The position numbers and the translations under genes are program-made. Below are positions 6,927-15,476 of a DNA stretch of 64,000 bases, piece after piece. Each line of letters opens with the position of its first letter. Positions within the stretch are counted from its first letter, which is position 1. The notes beneath the pieces were generated by a model. It was not told the DNA's origin. It did not search any database and worked only from the letters and a program-made list of their open reading frames with translations. Source of the stretch: CAVQWH01 sp963717595 (GTDB lineage: Bacteria > Patescibacteriota > Saccharimonadia > Saccharimonadales > Saccharimonadaceae); contig CAVQWH010000001.1 of NCBI GenBank assembly GCA_963717595.1, forward strand, positions 124,001 to 188,000. Reading direction: 5' to 3'.

Positions 6927-8105
6927 TTAGACAAGAACTTGCTTGGCGGAAGGAAAGCTATTGTAGCCGTGGGCGCTCATGCTGGCGCAATATGCCCCGC
7001 TGCCGCCGATTAAAACGATGTCGCCTATATTAGCCTGGTTTAATGTGCGCGTGGCTAGAGTTTCGGGCTGGCCAGGCTCTGGAGTCAGTAAATCGCCCGA
7101 TTCGCAGTTGTGGCCAACTACTACGTAGCTTTTGGTTTCTTTTGAGTCATTTAAAACGGCAATCGGCTGCTGGGCGCCGTAAAGGCTGGGGCGCAAAATG
7201 TCGTTCATGCCAGTGTTTAACTTTAGGAATGAGTAGCCCTTTTTGCCAGTATCTACGATGTCGTCGACTTGAGCCAGCAAAATGCCAGCGTTAGCCACCA
7301 AAAAAGTGCCGGGCTCTAGCTCTAGGTGGAGTTTGCGGCCGGTTTCTTTGGCAAAGGCTTTTAGCTCACCTGCCAAGGTGGCGCCGATTTCTTGCATATC
7401 GCAGCCTGTTTCGTCATCCATGCGGGCAATTTTAAAACCCCCGCCGAGGTTTAATGTGGTGGCAGCGGGGAAATTTTTGATAAGGCTCAAAGTGGTGCGG
7501 AGAGCTTCTTGCCAGACTCTCGGATCGGCGCCGGAGCCGATATGCGTATGCAGGCGAGTGATGGTTAGATTGTATTTGTTAGCGATTTCGTGCACTTTGG
7601 GAATATATTCGTGCCAAATGCCAAAGCTGCTGCTGGCACCGCCGACGTTGGTTTTAGCGCTGTGGCCGCTGCCAATGCCCGGATTGATGCGCAAGCTGAC
7701 TTCACTGCCTGGAAAAAGTTTGCCGTATTCTTCTAGCTGATGCAGGCTGGTGGCGTTAAACTTTACGCCCTGCTCTACTATTTCTTTAAGATTGTGTGCT
7801 AACTGCTGGCTGGTTAGCAGAATGTCTTGCGGCTTAAAGCCGGCTTCAAGGGCTTTTTCAACTTCATAGGCTGAGCTGGCGTCGATTGCAATATTATGAG
7901 ATTTAAAAAATTTTAAAATAGGCTGGAACGGATTTGCCTTCATGGCATAGCGGATAGTCAGACCAAACGGTGCTGGAATACTTAGCATTTCTTTGGCCTG
8001 CTGGGCTAAAGCACTTTTAGAGTAAACAAAAACTGGCGAACCATGCTGGCCCGCCAGTTTTTCCGCTTGCTCGTTAGATAGAAAGTTTGTTTTAAAGCTT
8101 AACAT
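6927..8105 (-). CDS. lysA: Diaminopimelate decarboxylase-like PLP enzyme
   Basis: 392 residues, a fold III (alanine-racemase-like) PLP decarboxylase. The PLP-binding lysine is in YAMKANPF (Lys56), the glycine loop is LNLGGGFK, HIGSG lies in the barrel, and the C-terminal CESGD supplies the catalytic Cys from the partner subunit. The expected reaction is meso-diaminopimelate to L-lysine plus CO2. The start codon overlaps the end of lysS by 14 bp, so it is translated with lysyl-tRNA synthetase. The window shows no other lysine-pathway gene, so the real substrate could be a related amino acid or DAP taken from a host. Family call is strong, substrate moderate. Confidence 0.85.
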   Translation of the reverse strand: MLSFKTNFLSNEQAEKLAGQHGSPVFVYSKSALAQQAKEMLSIPAPFGLTIRYAMKANPFQPILKFFKSHNIAIDASSAYEVEKALEAGFKPQDILLTSQQLAHNLKEIVEQGVKFNATSLHQLEEYGKLFPGSEVSLRINPGIGSGHSAKTNVGGASSSFGIWHEYIPKVHEIANKYNLTITRLHTHIGSGADPRVWQEALRTTLSLIKNFPAATTLNLGGGFKIARMDDETGCDMQEIGATLAGELKAFAKETGRKLHLELEPGTFLVANAGILLAQVDDIVDTGKKGYSFLKLNTGMNDILRPSLYGAQQPIAVLNDSKETKSYVVVGHNCESGDLLTPEPGQPETLATRTLNQANIGDIVLIGGSGAYCASMSAHGYNSFPSAKQVLV

Positions 8106-9600
8106 CCGGGTAGATTGTTTTGGTTACTTCGTCTATTTCGTGGCGAAGTTGCGGGAATGGCACACCTTCGCGTGCAGAAACGCCTTCAAAAATCCAAAAT
8201 ACCCGCTCGCTAAAGCCAAGTCCACAAGCTGGCGGCATGCCGTATTCAAGCATTTCTACGTAGTCGATATCTAGCATCATAGCCTCATCGTCACCTGCAT
8301 CACGCAGAGCTTGCTGCTCTTTAAAGCGCTGGAGTTGGTCTATTGGATCATTCAACTCACTGAAGCCATTAGCTAGCTCGCTGCCTGCTACAATCGGCAA
8401 AAAGCGCTGGCTGGTTTCCGGGCGGTCGGGGTTAACTTTGGCTAGAGGACTCATAAAAGTTGGTTCATTTACCAACCACACTGGTCCAGCTACGTCTTTT
8501 CGCAAATGTTTCCAGAGTTTATCGATTCCGCGCGACTTATTTTCTGTCTTTTCAACTTCTAGCTTATTGTCCGCTAATGCTTTTTTAACTTCATCTAAAC
8601 TACAGTTAAATACATCTAGATCGTAGTGTTTCTTAATGGTTTCGGCGTAATCCCATTGCTCCCATTTTTTGCTAAGATCAACATCAAATTTACCAAGCTT
8701 GAATTTAAGCGTGCCAAAAGTTTTCTCTAGCACATATTTAAATAACTCCTCTTGGAATTTCATGCCATCCTTCCAATCGGCATAGGCCCAATACCATTCC
8801 ATGGCAATGTGCTCTGGCAAATGCTCATCTGAGTAGTTTTCATTGCGAAAGCGCGGGCCGATATCATAAACTCGCTCAAAGCCAGCACCAATCAGCCGCT
8901 TGAGCGGCAGCTCATGGCTGATTCGCAGATAAAAATCCTGACCTAGGGCGTCCATGTGTGTTACAAACGGGTTAGCGTCAGCGCCCCCAGTAGTGTGCTC
9001 TAGAACCGGCACGTTCAGCTCCGTAAACATATTTTTGTTTAAAAACTCGCGCGTAGCTTGCCAAAAACTGCTACGGCGGATAAAACGTTTACGCACGTCT
9101 TGGTTTACATTTATGTCGATATAGCGGCGGCGCAGGCGTTCTTCTTTGTTTTTAAAGCCGTCATGAGAAGTTGGCAAAGGTCGCAAACTTTTGGTTAGCA
9201 AACGTAAAGAACTGACTTCAACTGAAATCTCGCCAGTCTGGGTTTTGATAACTTCGCCATGCGCTTCAACAAAATCACTACTGTCTAAAAGCGGCAACTG
9301 CTCAAATCCAAGCTGGCTTTTTTCTGCGTTCAGTGGTTTTACTTTATCGGCGCCTAAGAAAAGTTGCAACGTGCCGCTGGAATCTTTTATAACCACAAAA
9401 GCAATCTTGCCGAATTTGCGGATATTAATAATACGTCCAGTTACGCTAACCTTGTGGCCGCTAAGCTTAGAAAAGTGTTCTGTAATGTCGTGTAGCGTAT
9501 GGGTACGCTCTGCCTTAGCCGGGTACGGATTCACACCAAGCTCTTCAAGCTGCTCTAACTTTCGCAGACGCTCATCACGCAATTCCTTCAATGTAGCCAT
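8092..9600 (-). CDS. lysS: Lysyl-tRNA synthetase, class II
   Basis: 502 residues, normal for bacterial LysRS. An N-terminal OB fold (about 50-150, GRIINIRKFGKIAFVVIKD) binds the anticodon. The catalytic domain carries motif 2 with RFRNEN (about 256-261) and a motif 3 that is slightly unusual, GLGFSERVFW instead of the common GxGxGxDR. It charges tRNA-Lys with lysine in the cytoplasm. It is first in a two-gene unit with lysA, whose start overlaps its stop. Confidence 0.97.
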   Translation of the reverse strand: MATLKELRDERLRKLEQLEELGVNPYPAKAERTHTLHDITEHFSKLSGHKVSVTGRIINIRKFGKIAFVVIKDSSGTLQLFLGADKVKPLNAEKSQLGFEQLPLLDSSDFVEAHGEVIKTQTGEISVEVSSLRLLTKSLRPLPTSHDGFKNKEERLRRRYIDINVNQDVRKRFIRRSSFWQATREFLNKNMFTELNVPVLEHTTGGADANPFVTHMDALGQDFYLRISHELPLKRLIGAGFERVYDIGPRFRNENYSDEHLPEHIAMEWYWAYADWKDGMKFQEELFKYVLEKTFGTLKFKLGKFDVDLSKKWEQWDYAETIKKHYDLDVFNCSLDEVKKALADNKLEVEKTENKSRGIDKLWKHLRKDVAGPVWLVNEPTFMSPLAKVNPDRPETSQRFLPIVAGSELANGFSELNDPIDQLQRFKEQQALRDAGDDEAMMLDIDYVEMLEYGMPPACGLGFSERVFWIFEGVSAREGVPFPQLRHEIDEVTKTIYPDVKL

Positions 9601-9639
9601 ATTAGTAACTACTATATCAGATTAGTAATGACTGTAAGG

Positions 9640-10095
9640 CTATTTTAAGCCGACAACTTTATAGTTGATTTCGCTCTTTGGGGTCTTGATAGTAACTTTG
9701 TCGCCCACTTTCTTGCCCATCAAGGCTTTGCCGATAGGAGAAACGTCGGATACTTTGCCGTTGATAGGATCGGCTTCAACCGGGCCAACAATTGTATAGG
9801 TGGCTTTGTCGCCGTTGCTGGAAAGCTCAACGGTGCTGCCAACTTGTATGCTAGACGATTTCTTAGCTTTAATAATGTCGGCATTTAGGATAATCTCTTC
9901 AATCTCGCCAATGCGAGTTTCTACTTGGCCCTGCTCTTCGCGAGCAGCATCGTATTCGGCGTTTTCGCTCAAATCACCATAGTCACGAGCATTAGCAATC
10001 TTCTCAGCAATTGTGCCGCGGCGACTCTTTAGTTCTTCAAGCTCTTTAATAAGCTCATCTTTGCCGGCTTGGGTTAACTGGTATTGCTTTTTCAT
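9640..10095 (-). CDS. greA: Transcription elongation factor GreA
   Basis: 151 residues, full length. The N-terminal coiled coil (LTQAGKDELIKELEELKSRR...) carries the acidic tip residues in DYGDLSENAEYDAAREEQ, followed by the C-terminal FKBP-like domain with SPIGKALMGKKVGDKV. It enters the RNA polymerase secondary channel and stimulates cleavage of backtracked RNA. It lies between proS upstream and lysS downstream on the same strand, with a GC-rich hairpin just before its start. Confidence 0.97.
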   Translation of the reverse strand: MKKQYQLTQAGKDELIKELEELKSRRGTIAEKIANARDYGDLSENAEYDAAREEQGQVETRIGEIEEIILNADIIKAKKSSSIQVGSTVELSSNGDKATYTIVGPVEADPINGKVSDVSPIGKALMGKKVGDKVTIKTPKSEINYKVVGLK

Positions 10096-10229
10096 AATTG
10101 CCCCTTTTTTTATTAAGGCCTAGCGGTTTCCAAGCCCGCTGGCTTATTAGGTGATAATTGTTTAAAAAATTTTTGTTATAAGGGTAGCCGCAAATTATTT
10201 AAAATCGCTTAGCTTAAAAATCTACGGGT
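10096..10229 (-). other. greA upstream region with GC-rich hairpin (10117-10143)
   Basis: In the proS-greA gap, GCC-T-AGCGG and CCGCT-GGC form a stem (10117-10143). No T-run follows on the minus strand, so it is not a clear terminator. It would sit in the 5' leader of greA. No function assigned. Confidence 0.35.
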
Positions 10230-11477
10230 CTATAGCTTAGCAAACAACTCGCTTTCCGTCAACTCTTTTTTCTGGCCACTGTTACGAGCTGTGTATTCGT
10301 ATTGACTTTTCTCTGTTAGGCGCTCGCTAACCACCACACGGTGAGGAATACCAATTAACTCGCTGTCGGCTAGTTTTTCGCCAGGGCGCTCATTGCGATC
10401 GTCATAAAGCACGCTGATATTTTTTTTGTTTAGTTTTTCATAAAGCTCGTCTGCTTTTTTGACAACCTCGGGATTGTCGCCAATTCGTACTAAGTAAACT
10501 TGGGCTGGCGCAATAGCTTCAGGCCAGACCAGACCTTTGTCGTCAGAAAAATGCTCGGCAATCACGCCCATCAAGCGGCTAACACCTAAGCCATAGGCAG
10601 CGCCAATGATTGATTTTTGCTTGCCTTCCTCGTCTGTAAAGTAAACATCTAAGGCATCTGTGTATTTGCTCTCTAAATGGAAAGTGTTACCTACTTCTAC
10701 GGCTTTTTTCTCAACTAGCTTACTTTTATCTAGGCCAAGTTTTTTAAGATTTTCGTCAGTATAAATTTCTTCATTGATAGCGATTTTCTTTTCTTCATCA
10801 AGATAAATCGTATCCTCGCCTACTTCACTAAGAGTTTGAAATTCATCGCTAAAGCGCGGCGTAAAAATGCCGCCGTCGGCATAAGTCCTGTATGTAATGT
10901 CGCCCAAGCCCATGCGATCGTAAACCTTGTGGTAGGCTTTAACGAAACTGTCATAAATTTTTTCGTGCTCTTCCTGGGTACGAGCAAAACTGTAAAGGTC
11001 TTTCATCAAAAATTCACGGCCGCGCAACAAGCCGCTCTTTGCCCTTAGCTCATTGCGGTATTTATTTTGAATCTGATAAACAGATACTGGTAAATCGCGA
11101 TATGAGTTAATGTAATCTTTCAAAACGTCAACTATTGGTTCTTCATGAGTCAGGCCAACACCTAGTTCTGTGCCGTTAGTCAGCTTAGTTTTAAACCAGT
11201 TGTCGACCTTTTTGTCGTCCCAGCGGTCTGTCTTTTCCCAAATATCTTTTGGCTGTAAAGTAGTCATGGCAAGCTCTTGCCCGCCAGCAGCATTCATCTC
11301 TTCACGTACAACCTGCTCAATGTTTTTAAGAACTTTAAAGCCTAGTGGCAAATATGCGTAGACTCCGGCCATTTCTTTGTGAATAAAGCCGGCACGAATA
11401 AGGAGCTGGGCGTTTTTAGCCTCTTCTCCAGCTGGCGCCTGCTTACGCGTCTTGGTGAATAACTGTGACATTCTCAT
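10230..11477 (-). CDS. proS: Prolyl-tRNA synthetase
   Basis: 415 residues, much shorter than the E. coli type (about 570) because the editing (INS) domain between motifs 2 and 3 is missing or cut down. Class II core: VYAYLPLGFKVLKNIEQVVREEM (motif 1), RGREFLMKDLYSF (motif 2 region), and GAAYGLGVSRLMGVIAEH (motif 3), then an anticodon-binding domain (QVYLVRIGDN... to LIGIPHRVVVSE). Without the INS domain it probably cannot clear Ala-tRNA-Pro by itself. The start at 11477 has AGGA upstream; ATG 11471 is an alternative. It follows the CPBP protease gene in a minus-strand operon. Confidence 0.95.
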   Translation of the reverse strand: MRMSQLFTKTRKQAPAGEEAKNAQLLIRAGFIHKEMAGVYAYLPLGFKVLKNIEQVVREEMNAAGGQELAMTTLQPKDIWEKTDRWDDKKVDNWFKTKLTNGTELGVGLTHEEPIVDVLKDYINSYRDLPVSVYQIQNKYRNELRAKSGLLRGREFLMKDLYSFARTQEEHEKIYDSFVKAYHKVYDRMGLGDITYRTYADGGIFTPRFSDEFQTLSEVGEDTIYLDEEKKIAINEEIYTDENLKKLGLDKSKLVEKKAVEVGNTFHLESKYTDALDVYFTDEEGKQKSIIGAAYGLGVSRLMGVIAEHFSDDKGLVWPEAIAPAQVYLVRIGDNPEVVKKADELYEKLNKKNISVLYDDRNERPGEKLADSELIGIPHRVVVSERLTEKSQYEYTARNSGQKKELTESELFAKL

Positions 11478-11497
11478 AACTTATGTCCTACTATACT

Positions 11498-12250
11498 CTA
11501 GGTTAAGTGAAAGATGAACAGCGCGGCAAACGCCAGCAGGTTTTTGCCCATATGCACCATGATAGATGGCCATAGCCGATTGGTATATTCACGCAGATAA
11601 CAAAGCACCATACTGAGCACAAAAACATCTATGCTGACATTCCACTGAAAATGTACCAAACCAAAAAGTGCACTAGTGATTAAAGCCGCTGCTTCAAACG
11701 AGAGAATCCGCCTTAGATTACCAAACAAATAGCCGCGAAACAGTAGCTCCTCCGCGAATGGAGCCAAACCCACAAAAGTAATGAAAGCCAAAACAAATTC
11801 AAAATTATTGGCTAAGGTTTTTATGCCAACGTTTTGCACCTGGTTAAGATTGACTGAAGGAAAAAGCAAATTTACCAACTGCATTACCCAAAAAGTAAGT
11901 ACAAAATAAACTACAAAGCCAAGCACAGCTATGCCAACGTCACGAACGCGCAAAGGTAAGTTTATACCGAGCAGTTTTTTAAGGTCAGTTTCGCTAGGCC
12001 AAAGGTTAAACTTGGCAGGAACTTTAATGGTAATCAACAGAACTAAAGCATAGATTATTACACTGATACTAAACACAAAGGCGGCTTTATCTACTACGCC
12101 GAGATTCAAGCCAAAGCCTTTTAAAATTCCTATGCAAAGCGACACTAAAATTTGCACAAACAAAAAGACTGAAAACACCCACAAAACTAAGCCGAAAGCT
12201 TGGAATATTCGGGTGGATAAACCGGTTTTAGTGGAAGAGTTTGCTGACAT
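11498..12250 (-). CDS. CPBP-family intramembrane metalloprotease
   Basis: 250 residues with about seven hydrophobic segments. The CPBP (CAAX protease / Abi) motifs are present: EELLFRGYLFGNLRR (EE-x3-R) and, later, FGLVHFQWN with the metal-ligand His, plus HMGKNLLAF. In bacteria these are glutamic intramembrane proteases, some linked to bacteriocin self-immunity; the substrate is unknown. Its start overlaps the end of rseP by 23 bp, so two membrane proteases are co-translated. Confidence 0.85.
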   Translation of the reverse strand: MSANSSTKTGLSTRIFQAFGLVLWVFSVFLFVQILVSLCIGILKGFGLNLGVVDKAAFVFSISVIIYALVLLITIKVPAKFNLWPSETDLKKLLGINLPLRVRDVGIAVLGFVVYFVLTFWVMQLVNLLFPSVNLNQVQNVGIKTLANNFEFVLAFITFVGLAPFAEELLFRGYLFGNLRRILSFEAAALITSALFGLVHFQWNVSIDVFVLSMVLCYLREYTNRLWPSIMVHMGKNLLAFAALFIFHLT

Positions 12251-13394
12251 CGGCTACCGTTACCACCAAAACTAAAATCATTAAAAAGGCAAAGCCTGTG
12301 CCGTGGATTTTTTCTTCCTTTTCCTTAGTAAGAGGCTTTTTTAGACCTTTGAAAATAAGAGTTACAAATAATCTGCCACCATCTAGTGCTGGAATCGGCA
12401 ACACATTAATAAGCGCCAGAGTCAGTGAAATGATTGCTGTTAAAAGTAAAAGTGAAGTTGGAGCAGATGCTACTGCGGCAGGAAAAATTATACCTAAAAT
12501 TCCTATCGGCCCCGCTACGCTAGCTCCTGCGGCTTGCAAGTCCTTGTTGCCCTGGGAGCGCGTGGCTTGATTAGAGCTAAATTTAGAGGTTAGGCCTTGA
12601 GCCAATTCCACTACTAAATTGCCAAGGCCTTTAAGAGTTACGCCAGTGAATTGAGCTGTTGTACCAATTCCAACAATCGGCGCTGACCAAGTAGATTTTT
12701 GAATAACCTGCTGGATCGAGCTTACACCTAAATATCCTTCGTTGTTTTTATCACTACTATTCAGATGAATTTTAACACTAGATTGCTTGCCATCGTGTCT
12801 ATAAACCACTTTCACCTCTTGGCCGCTGTACTTTTTAGTTAGTTGAAATAGGTCTTCCGAACTAGAAACATGCTGGTTATTTATGCTTATAAGCTCGTCT
12901 TTGGCTCTTAATCCCGACTTTTGAGCTGGAGAATTATGACTTACAAAACCTATGGTAACCGGCTTGGTAATAGTCGTGGTGTCACCTGGAACTTGGAATT
13001 GATTATCAAGAACTTTCGGCAATCCTGTTATGGCAAGTATTGTAAGAATAACAGCAGCAGCTATCCAATTAATGGTTACACCAGCTAGTAAAATCTTGGT
13101 TTTTGCCCACATACTAGCTGCGCCGTAATCGCCTTTTTTGCTAGCTGCGTCGTTTTCGCCTTGAAGCTTTACAAAGCCACCAAGCGGTAGCCAGTTGATA
13201 CTAAAAAGTACGCCGTTTTTTAATTTCTTAGACCAAGCCCTTGGTGGAAAGCCAATTCCAAATTCTTCTACCACTACGCCATTACGACGAGCGGCTATTG
13301 CATGGCCTAGTTCATGAATTACTACTAGAATGACCAATATCAGCAGGCCGACACAAATACCACCTATCAAACCTAAAATTCCAATAAAACTCAT
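12228..13394 (-). CDS. rseP: Site-2 membrane metalloprotease, RseP family
   Basis: 388 residues. VVIHELGHAIAARRNG in the first membrane helix gives the HExxH zinc site, and NVLPIPALDGGRLF near residue 335 supplies the third ligand (LDG motif). A PDZ domain lies between (about 150-235, GFVSHNSPAQKSGLRAKDELISINNQ). S2P enzymes cut anti-sigma factors or leftover signal peptides inside the membrane. It is in the usual bacterial order after frr. Regulation beyond the operon is not visible. Confidence 0.95.
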   Translation of the reverse strand: MSFIGILGLIGGICVGLLILVILVVIHELGHAIAARRNGVVVEEFGIGFPPRAWSKKLKNGVLFSINWLPLGGFVKLQGENDAASKKGDYGAASMWAKTKILLAGVTINWIAAAVILTILAITGLPKVLDNQFQVPGDTTTITKPVTIGFVSHNSPAQKSGLRAKDELISINNQHVSSSEDLFQLTKKYSGQEVKVVYRHDGKQSSVKIHLNSSDKNNEGYLGVSSIQQVIQKSTWSAPIVGIGTTAQFTGVTLKGLGNLVVELAQGLTSKFSSNQATRSQGNKDLQAAGASVAGPIGILGIIFPAAVASAPTSLLLLTAIISLTLALINVLPIPALDGGRLFVTLIFKGLKKPLTKEKEEKIHGTGFAFLMILVLVVTVADVSKLFH

Positions 13395-13412
13395 CAGCCC
13401 CTCCTCGGTAGT

Positions 13413-13967
13413 TTATATAGTAAGGATTTCCTTTTCCTTGGCAGAAGCTATTTCTTCAGCTTTGCTTTGGAAGTCGCTAACTAAATCATCCAGCGCTTTT
13501 GAAACCCGGTGAAAATCGTCGTCAGAAAGTTCCTTGCTGTCTTTTTGGCTTTTAGCATCTTTCAAAGCATCGTGACGAACATTGCGGATAGCAATCCGGC
13601 AATCCTCCACCTTGTCACTTAGCTGTTTGGCAATCTGCCGGCGCCGCTCTTCAGTTAGCTGAGGAACTGGCACACGCACAATGCGACCATCATCAGTTGG
13701 GTTAAAACCAAGCCCTTGGTCTTGGCGAATCGCCTCAACCACAGCTTCAACGTTGTTTTGGTCGAAAGGATTAACTTGTATAAGTTGTGGCTCAGGAGCG
13801 GTTATATTTGCTACCTGGTTAAGCGGCATTTTAGTGCCATAAGCTTCAACCATAATGCCATCAAGCATATTAGGATGAGCCCGGCCTGTACGGATTTTCT
13901 TTAATTCATCTTGGAAGTGATTGAGAGCCTGCTCCATGCGGCTTTCATAAGGCGTGGTATCAAACAT
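13413..13967 (-). CDS. frr: Ribosome recycling factor
   Basis: 184 residues, full length. Typical RRF start (MEQALNHFQDELKKIRTGRAHPNMLDGIMVEAYG) and C-terminal helix bundle with LTEERRRQIAKQL and VRHDALKD. With EF-G it splits the 70S ribosome after termination. It is the first gene of a minus-strand unit frr-rseP-CPBP-proS. The usual neighbour pyrH is absent; an unrelated orphan gene lies upstream instead. Confidence 0.97.
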   Translation of the reverse strand: MFDTTPYESRMEQALNHFQDELKKIRTGRAHPNMLDGIMVEAYGTKMPLNQVANITAPEPQLIQVNPFDQNNVEAVVEAIRQDQGLGFNPTDDGRIVRVPVPQLTEERRRQIAKQLSDKVEDCRIAIRNVRHDALKDAKSQKDSKELSDDDFHRVSKALDDLVSDFQSKAEEIASAKEKEILTI

Positions 13968-13995
13968 ATCTATAATTATAGCGTAATTTGGGCAT

Positions 13996-14025
13996 AAAAA
14001 AAGGAACCGGCCTTGCGGCTAGTCC
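13996..14025 (-). terminator. Rho-independent terminator with GCAA tetraloop
   Basis: Read on the minus strand, GGACTAGCC-GCAA-GGCCGGTTCC (14025-14003) is followed by seven T (14002-13996). It closes the transcription unit of the orphan gene at 14101-14649, just before frr. Confidence 0.8.
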
Positions 14026-14062
14026 GAAGTTTATTACAAAAGAGATACCTGAGGGTTTAGAG

Positions 14063-14095
14063 GGTTGGCCGCGGGGCTTAGCCCCGCGGCCAACC
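14063..14095 (-). other. 15-bp perfect GC-rich hairpin after the orphan ORF
   Basis: GGTTGGCCGCGGGGC (14063-14077) and GCCCCGCGGCCAACC (14081-14095) pair perfectly around a 3-nt loop, six bases beyond the ORF's stop. No T-run follows directly; the true terminator lies further on. It would protect the mRNA 3' end or block RNase. Confidence 0.7.
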
Positions 14096-14100
14096 TCTTG

Positions 14101-14649
14101 CTACTGAGAGAGAACCTTCTTTCGGATTTCTCTCGACTGCCCATACGGCTTTCTGGCGCCTCCCTTGGTCTCCCAAGTGCGGCGCCGGTCTTTCTCTCGC
14201 CGTGCCGCCTTTCTGGCGTCACTCTGGCGACGACGCGCGGACTGGCCGCAACGCTCATCCTTTTTCTGGGCTGCCTGAATCTCCTCACGCTGGAGCCGCC
14301 AAAGCAGCTCGTACATCTCGCGATGATCTTCAGGAGACGTTTTTGCCACCAATTTGGTGCGGAGAAGCTCCTGTTCGCGGCTGTAGAGACGGCGAAAACT
14401 CTCCGTCTCTAGCGCTAATGCGCGCACGGCATTGATCTCATAACGGTAAACCGCCATAAGAGCGTTAATCCGTGCCTTGTGACTTCCGTGCCCTAGCTTC
14501 TGAGGTAGCCAACCTCCAATTTTGGCAATCTTGCGTTCACCCAGCCTGCGGAGCACTTTATTGCACTCTTTGACCGTATCTGGGAAAGACCTCTCCAAGG
14601 CATGACGATTGACTGGTTTGGGTATGAAAGTTTCAGTAAAAGCAGACAT
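14101..14649 (-). CDS. Orphan basic protein, unknown function
   Basis: 182 residues, strongly basic. The N-terminal half has aromatic/charged helices (LMAVYRYEINAVRALALETESFRRLYSREQ). From about residue 125 the protein is almost all Arg/Lys/Glu/Gln (KKDERCGQSARRR... REKDRRR), probably a disordered or nucleic-acid-binding tail. No domain is recognised. Its GC content (well over 50% by eye) and codons differ from the surrounding frr/tsf genes, and it is bounded by inverted repeats and followed by a strong hairpin and terminator, all suggesting acquisition as a unit. It interrupts the frr-tsf-rpsB neighbourhood. The start is the ATG at 14649 with GGAAGGGG upstream. Confidence 0.6.
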   Translation of the reverse strand: MSAFTETFIPKPVNRHALERSFPDTVKECNKVLRRLGERKIAKIGGWLPQKLGHGSHKARINALMAVYRYEINAVRALALETESFRRLYSREQELLRTKLVAKTSPEDHREMYELLWRLQREEIQAAQKKDERCGQSARRRQSDARKAARREKDRRRTWETKGGARKPYGQSREIRKKVLSQ

Positions 14650-14857
14650 CTTCTTGACCCCTTCCGTTGTAGTAACCTAAAACCCAATCACCATACAAAG
14701 CACATTTGTATAGTGGTGGGGTCTTAGATTTAAGGAAAGAGGTGGTATCTCTTTTGTTAATGTGACTATACGAAGGGTCTAAATTCACCTCGTATTGACT
14801 AATAGACTATCATATATTATAGATAATGTCAATATATTCTACAGAGGTGAGCGGATT

Positions 14858-15457
14858 TTATTCGCTAGCGCCACCAAGCTCAATACGCTTCATTTGGCGC
14901 ACTACTATATTCTCGCCTAAGCGGGCGATGTGATCTTTTACTAATTCGCCTATCGTAACGTCAGGATTCTTAACAAAAGCTTGACTATAAAGAGTTTTTT
15001 CTGCAAAGTGCTTTTTCACCTGGCCATCTACGATTTTATCTATCATGTTATCTGGCTTGCCTTCGTTCTTAGCTTTTTCGGAAAACTCTGCTTTTACCCG
15101 CTCGATTTCTTCAGTTGGAACGTCTTTATCTTCAATATATTCAGGTGCCATCGCAGAAACATGCAGTGCAATATCATGCACCAAGTTCTTAAAATCATCA
15201 GTGCGGGCTACAAAATCTGTCTCACAGTTAACTTCTACCAAAACACCAATGCGACCACTGTGCACATAAGCATCAACCAGCCCTTCCCGGGCTTCACGTT
15301 CGCCTTTTTTCTCAGCTCTGGTCAAACCTTTTTTGCGCATAGCCTCTAGGGCCTTATCGAAATCACCCTCTGCTTCTTCTAGCGCAGCTTTGGCGTCACT
15401 TAAGCCAACACCGGTTAGGTCTTTTAGTTTTTTTACGTCTTCTAGTGATATTGCCAT
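14858..15457 (-). CDS. tsf: Elongation factor Ts
   Basis: 199 residues, shorter than E. coli EF-Ts (about 280), like other minimal forms with one reduced core domain. The N-terminal UBA-like domain begins MAISLEDVKKLKDLTGVGLSDAKAALEE; the EF-Tu contact TDFVAR follows near residue 80. It recharges EF-Tu with GTP. It is co-transcribed after rpsB, the usual bacterial pairing. Confidence 0.96.
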   Translation of the reverse strand: MAISLEDVKKLKDLTGVGLSDAKAALEEAEGDFDKALEAMRKKGLTRAEKKGEREAREGLVDAYVHSGRIGVLVEVNCETDFVARTDDFKNLVHDIALHVSAMAPEYIEDKDVPTEEIERVKAEFSEKAKNEGKPDNMIDKIVDGQVKKHFAEKTLYSQAFVKNPDVTIGELVKDHIARLGENIVVRQMKRIELGGASE

Positions 15458-15476
15458 ATTTTCCTCTTATTTAGAT

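Larger units (their letters stand above)
14036..14757. repeat. 14-bp perfect inverted repeats bounding an orphan gene
   Basis: ACAAAAGAGATACC at 14036-14049 is the exact reverse complement of GGTATCTCTTTTGT at 14744-14757. The 722-bp segment between holds one ORF with its promoter region and post-stop hairpin. The repeats could be the ends of a small mobile cassette, or could pair in RNA. No target-site duplication was confirmed. Confidence 0.5.

Noticed and set aside
7043..7740. Plus-strand frames antisense to lysA
   Set aside because: Shadow frames of a real, well-conserved gene.
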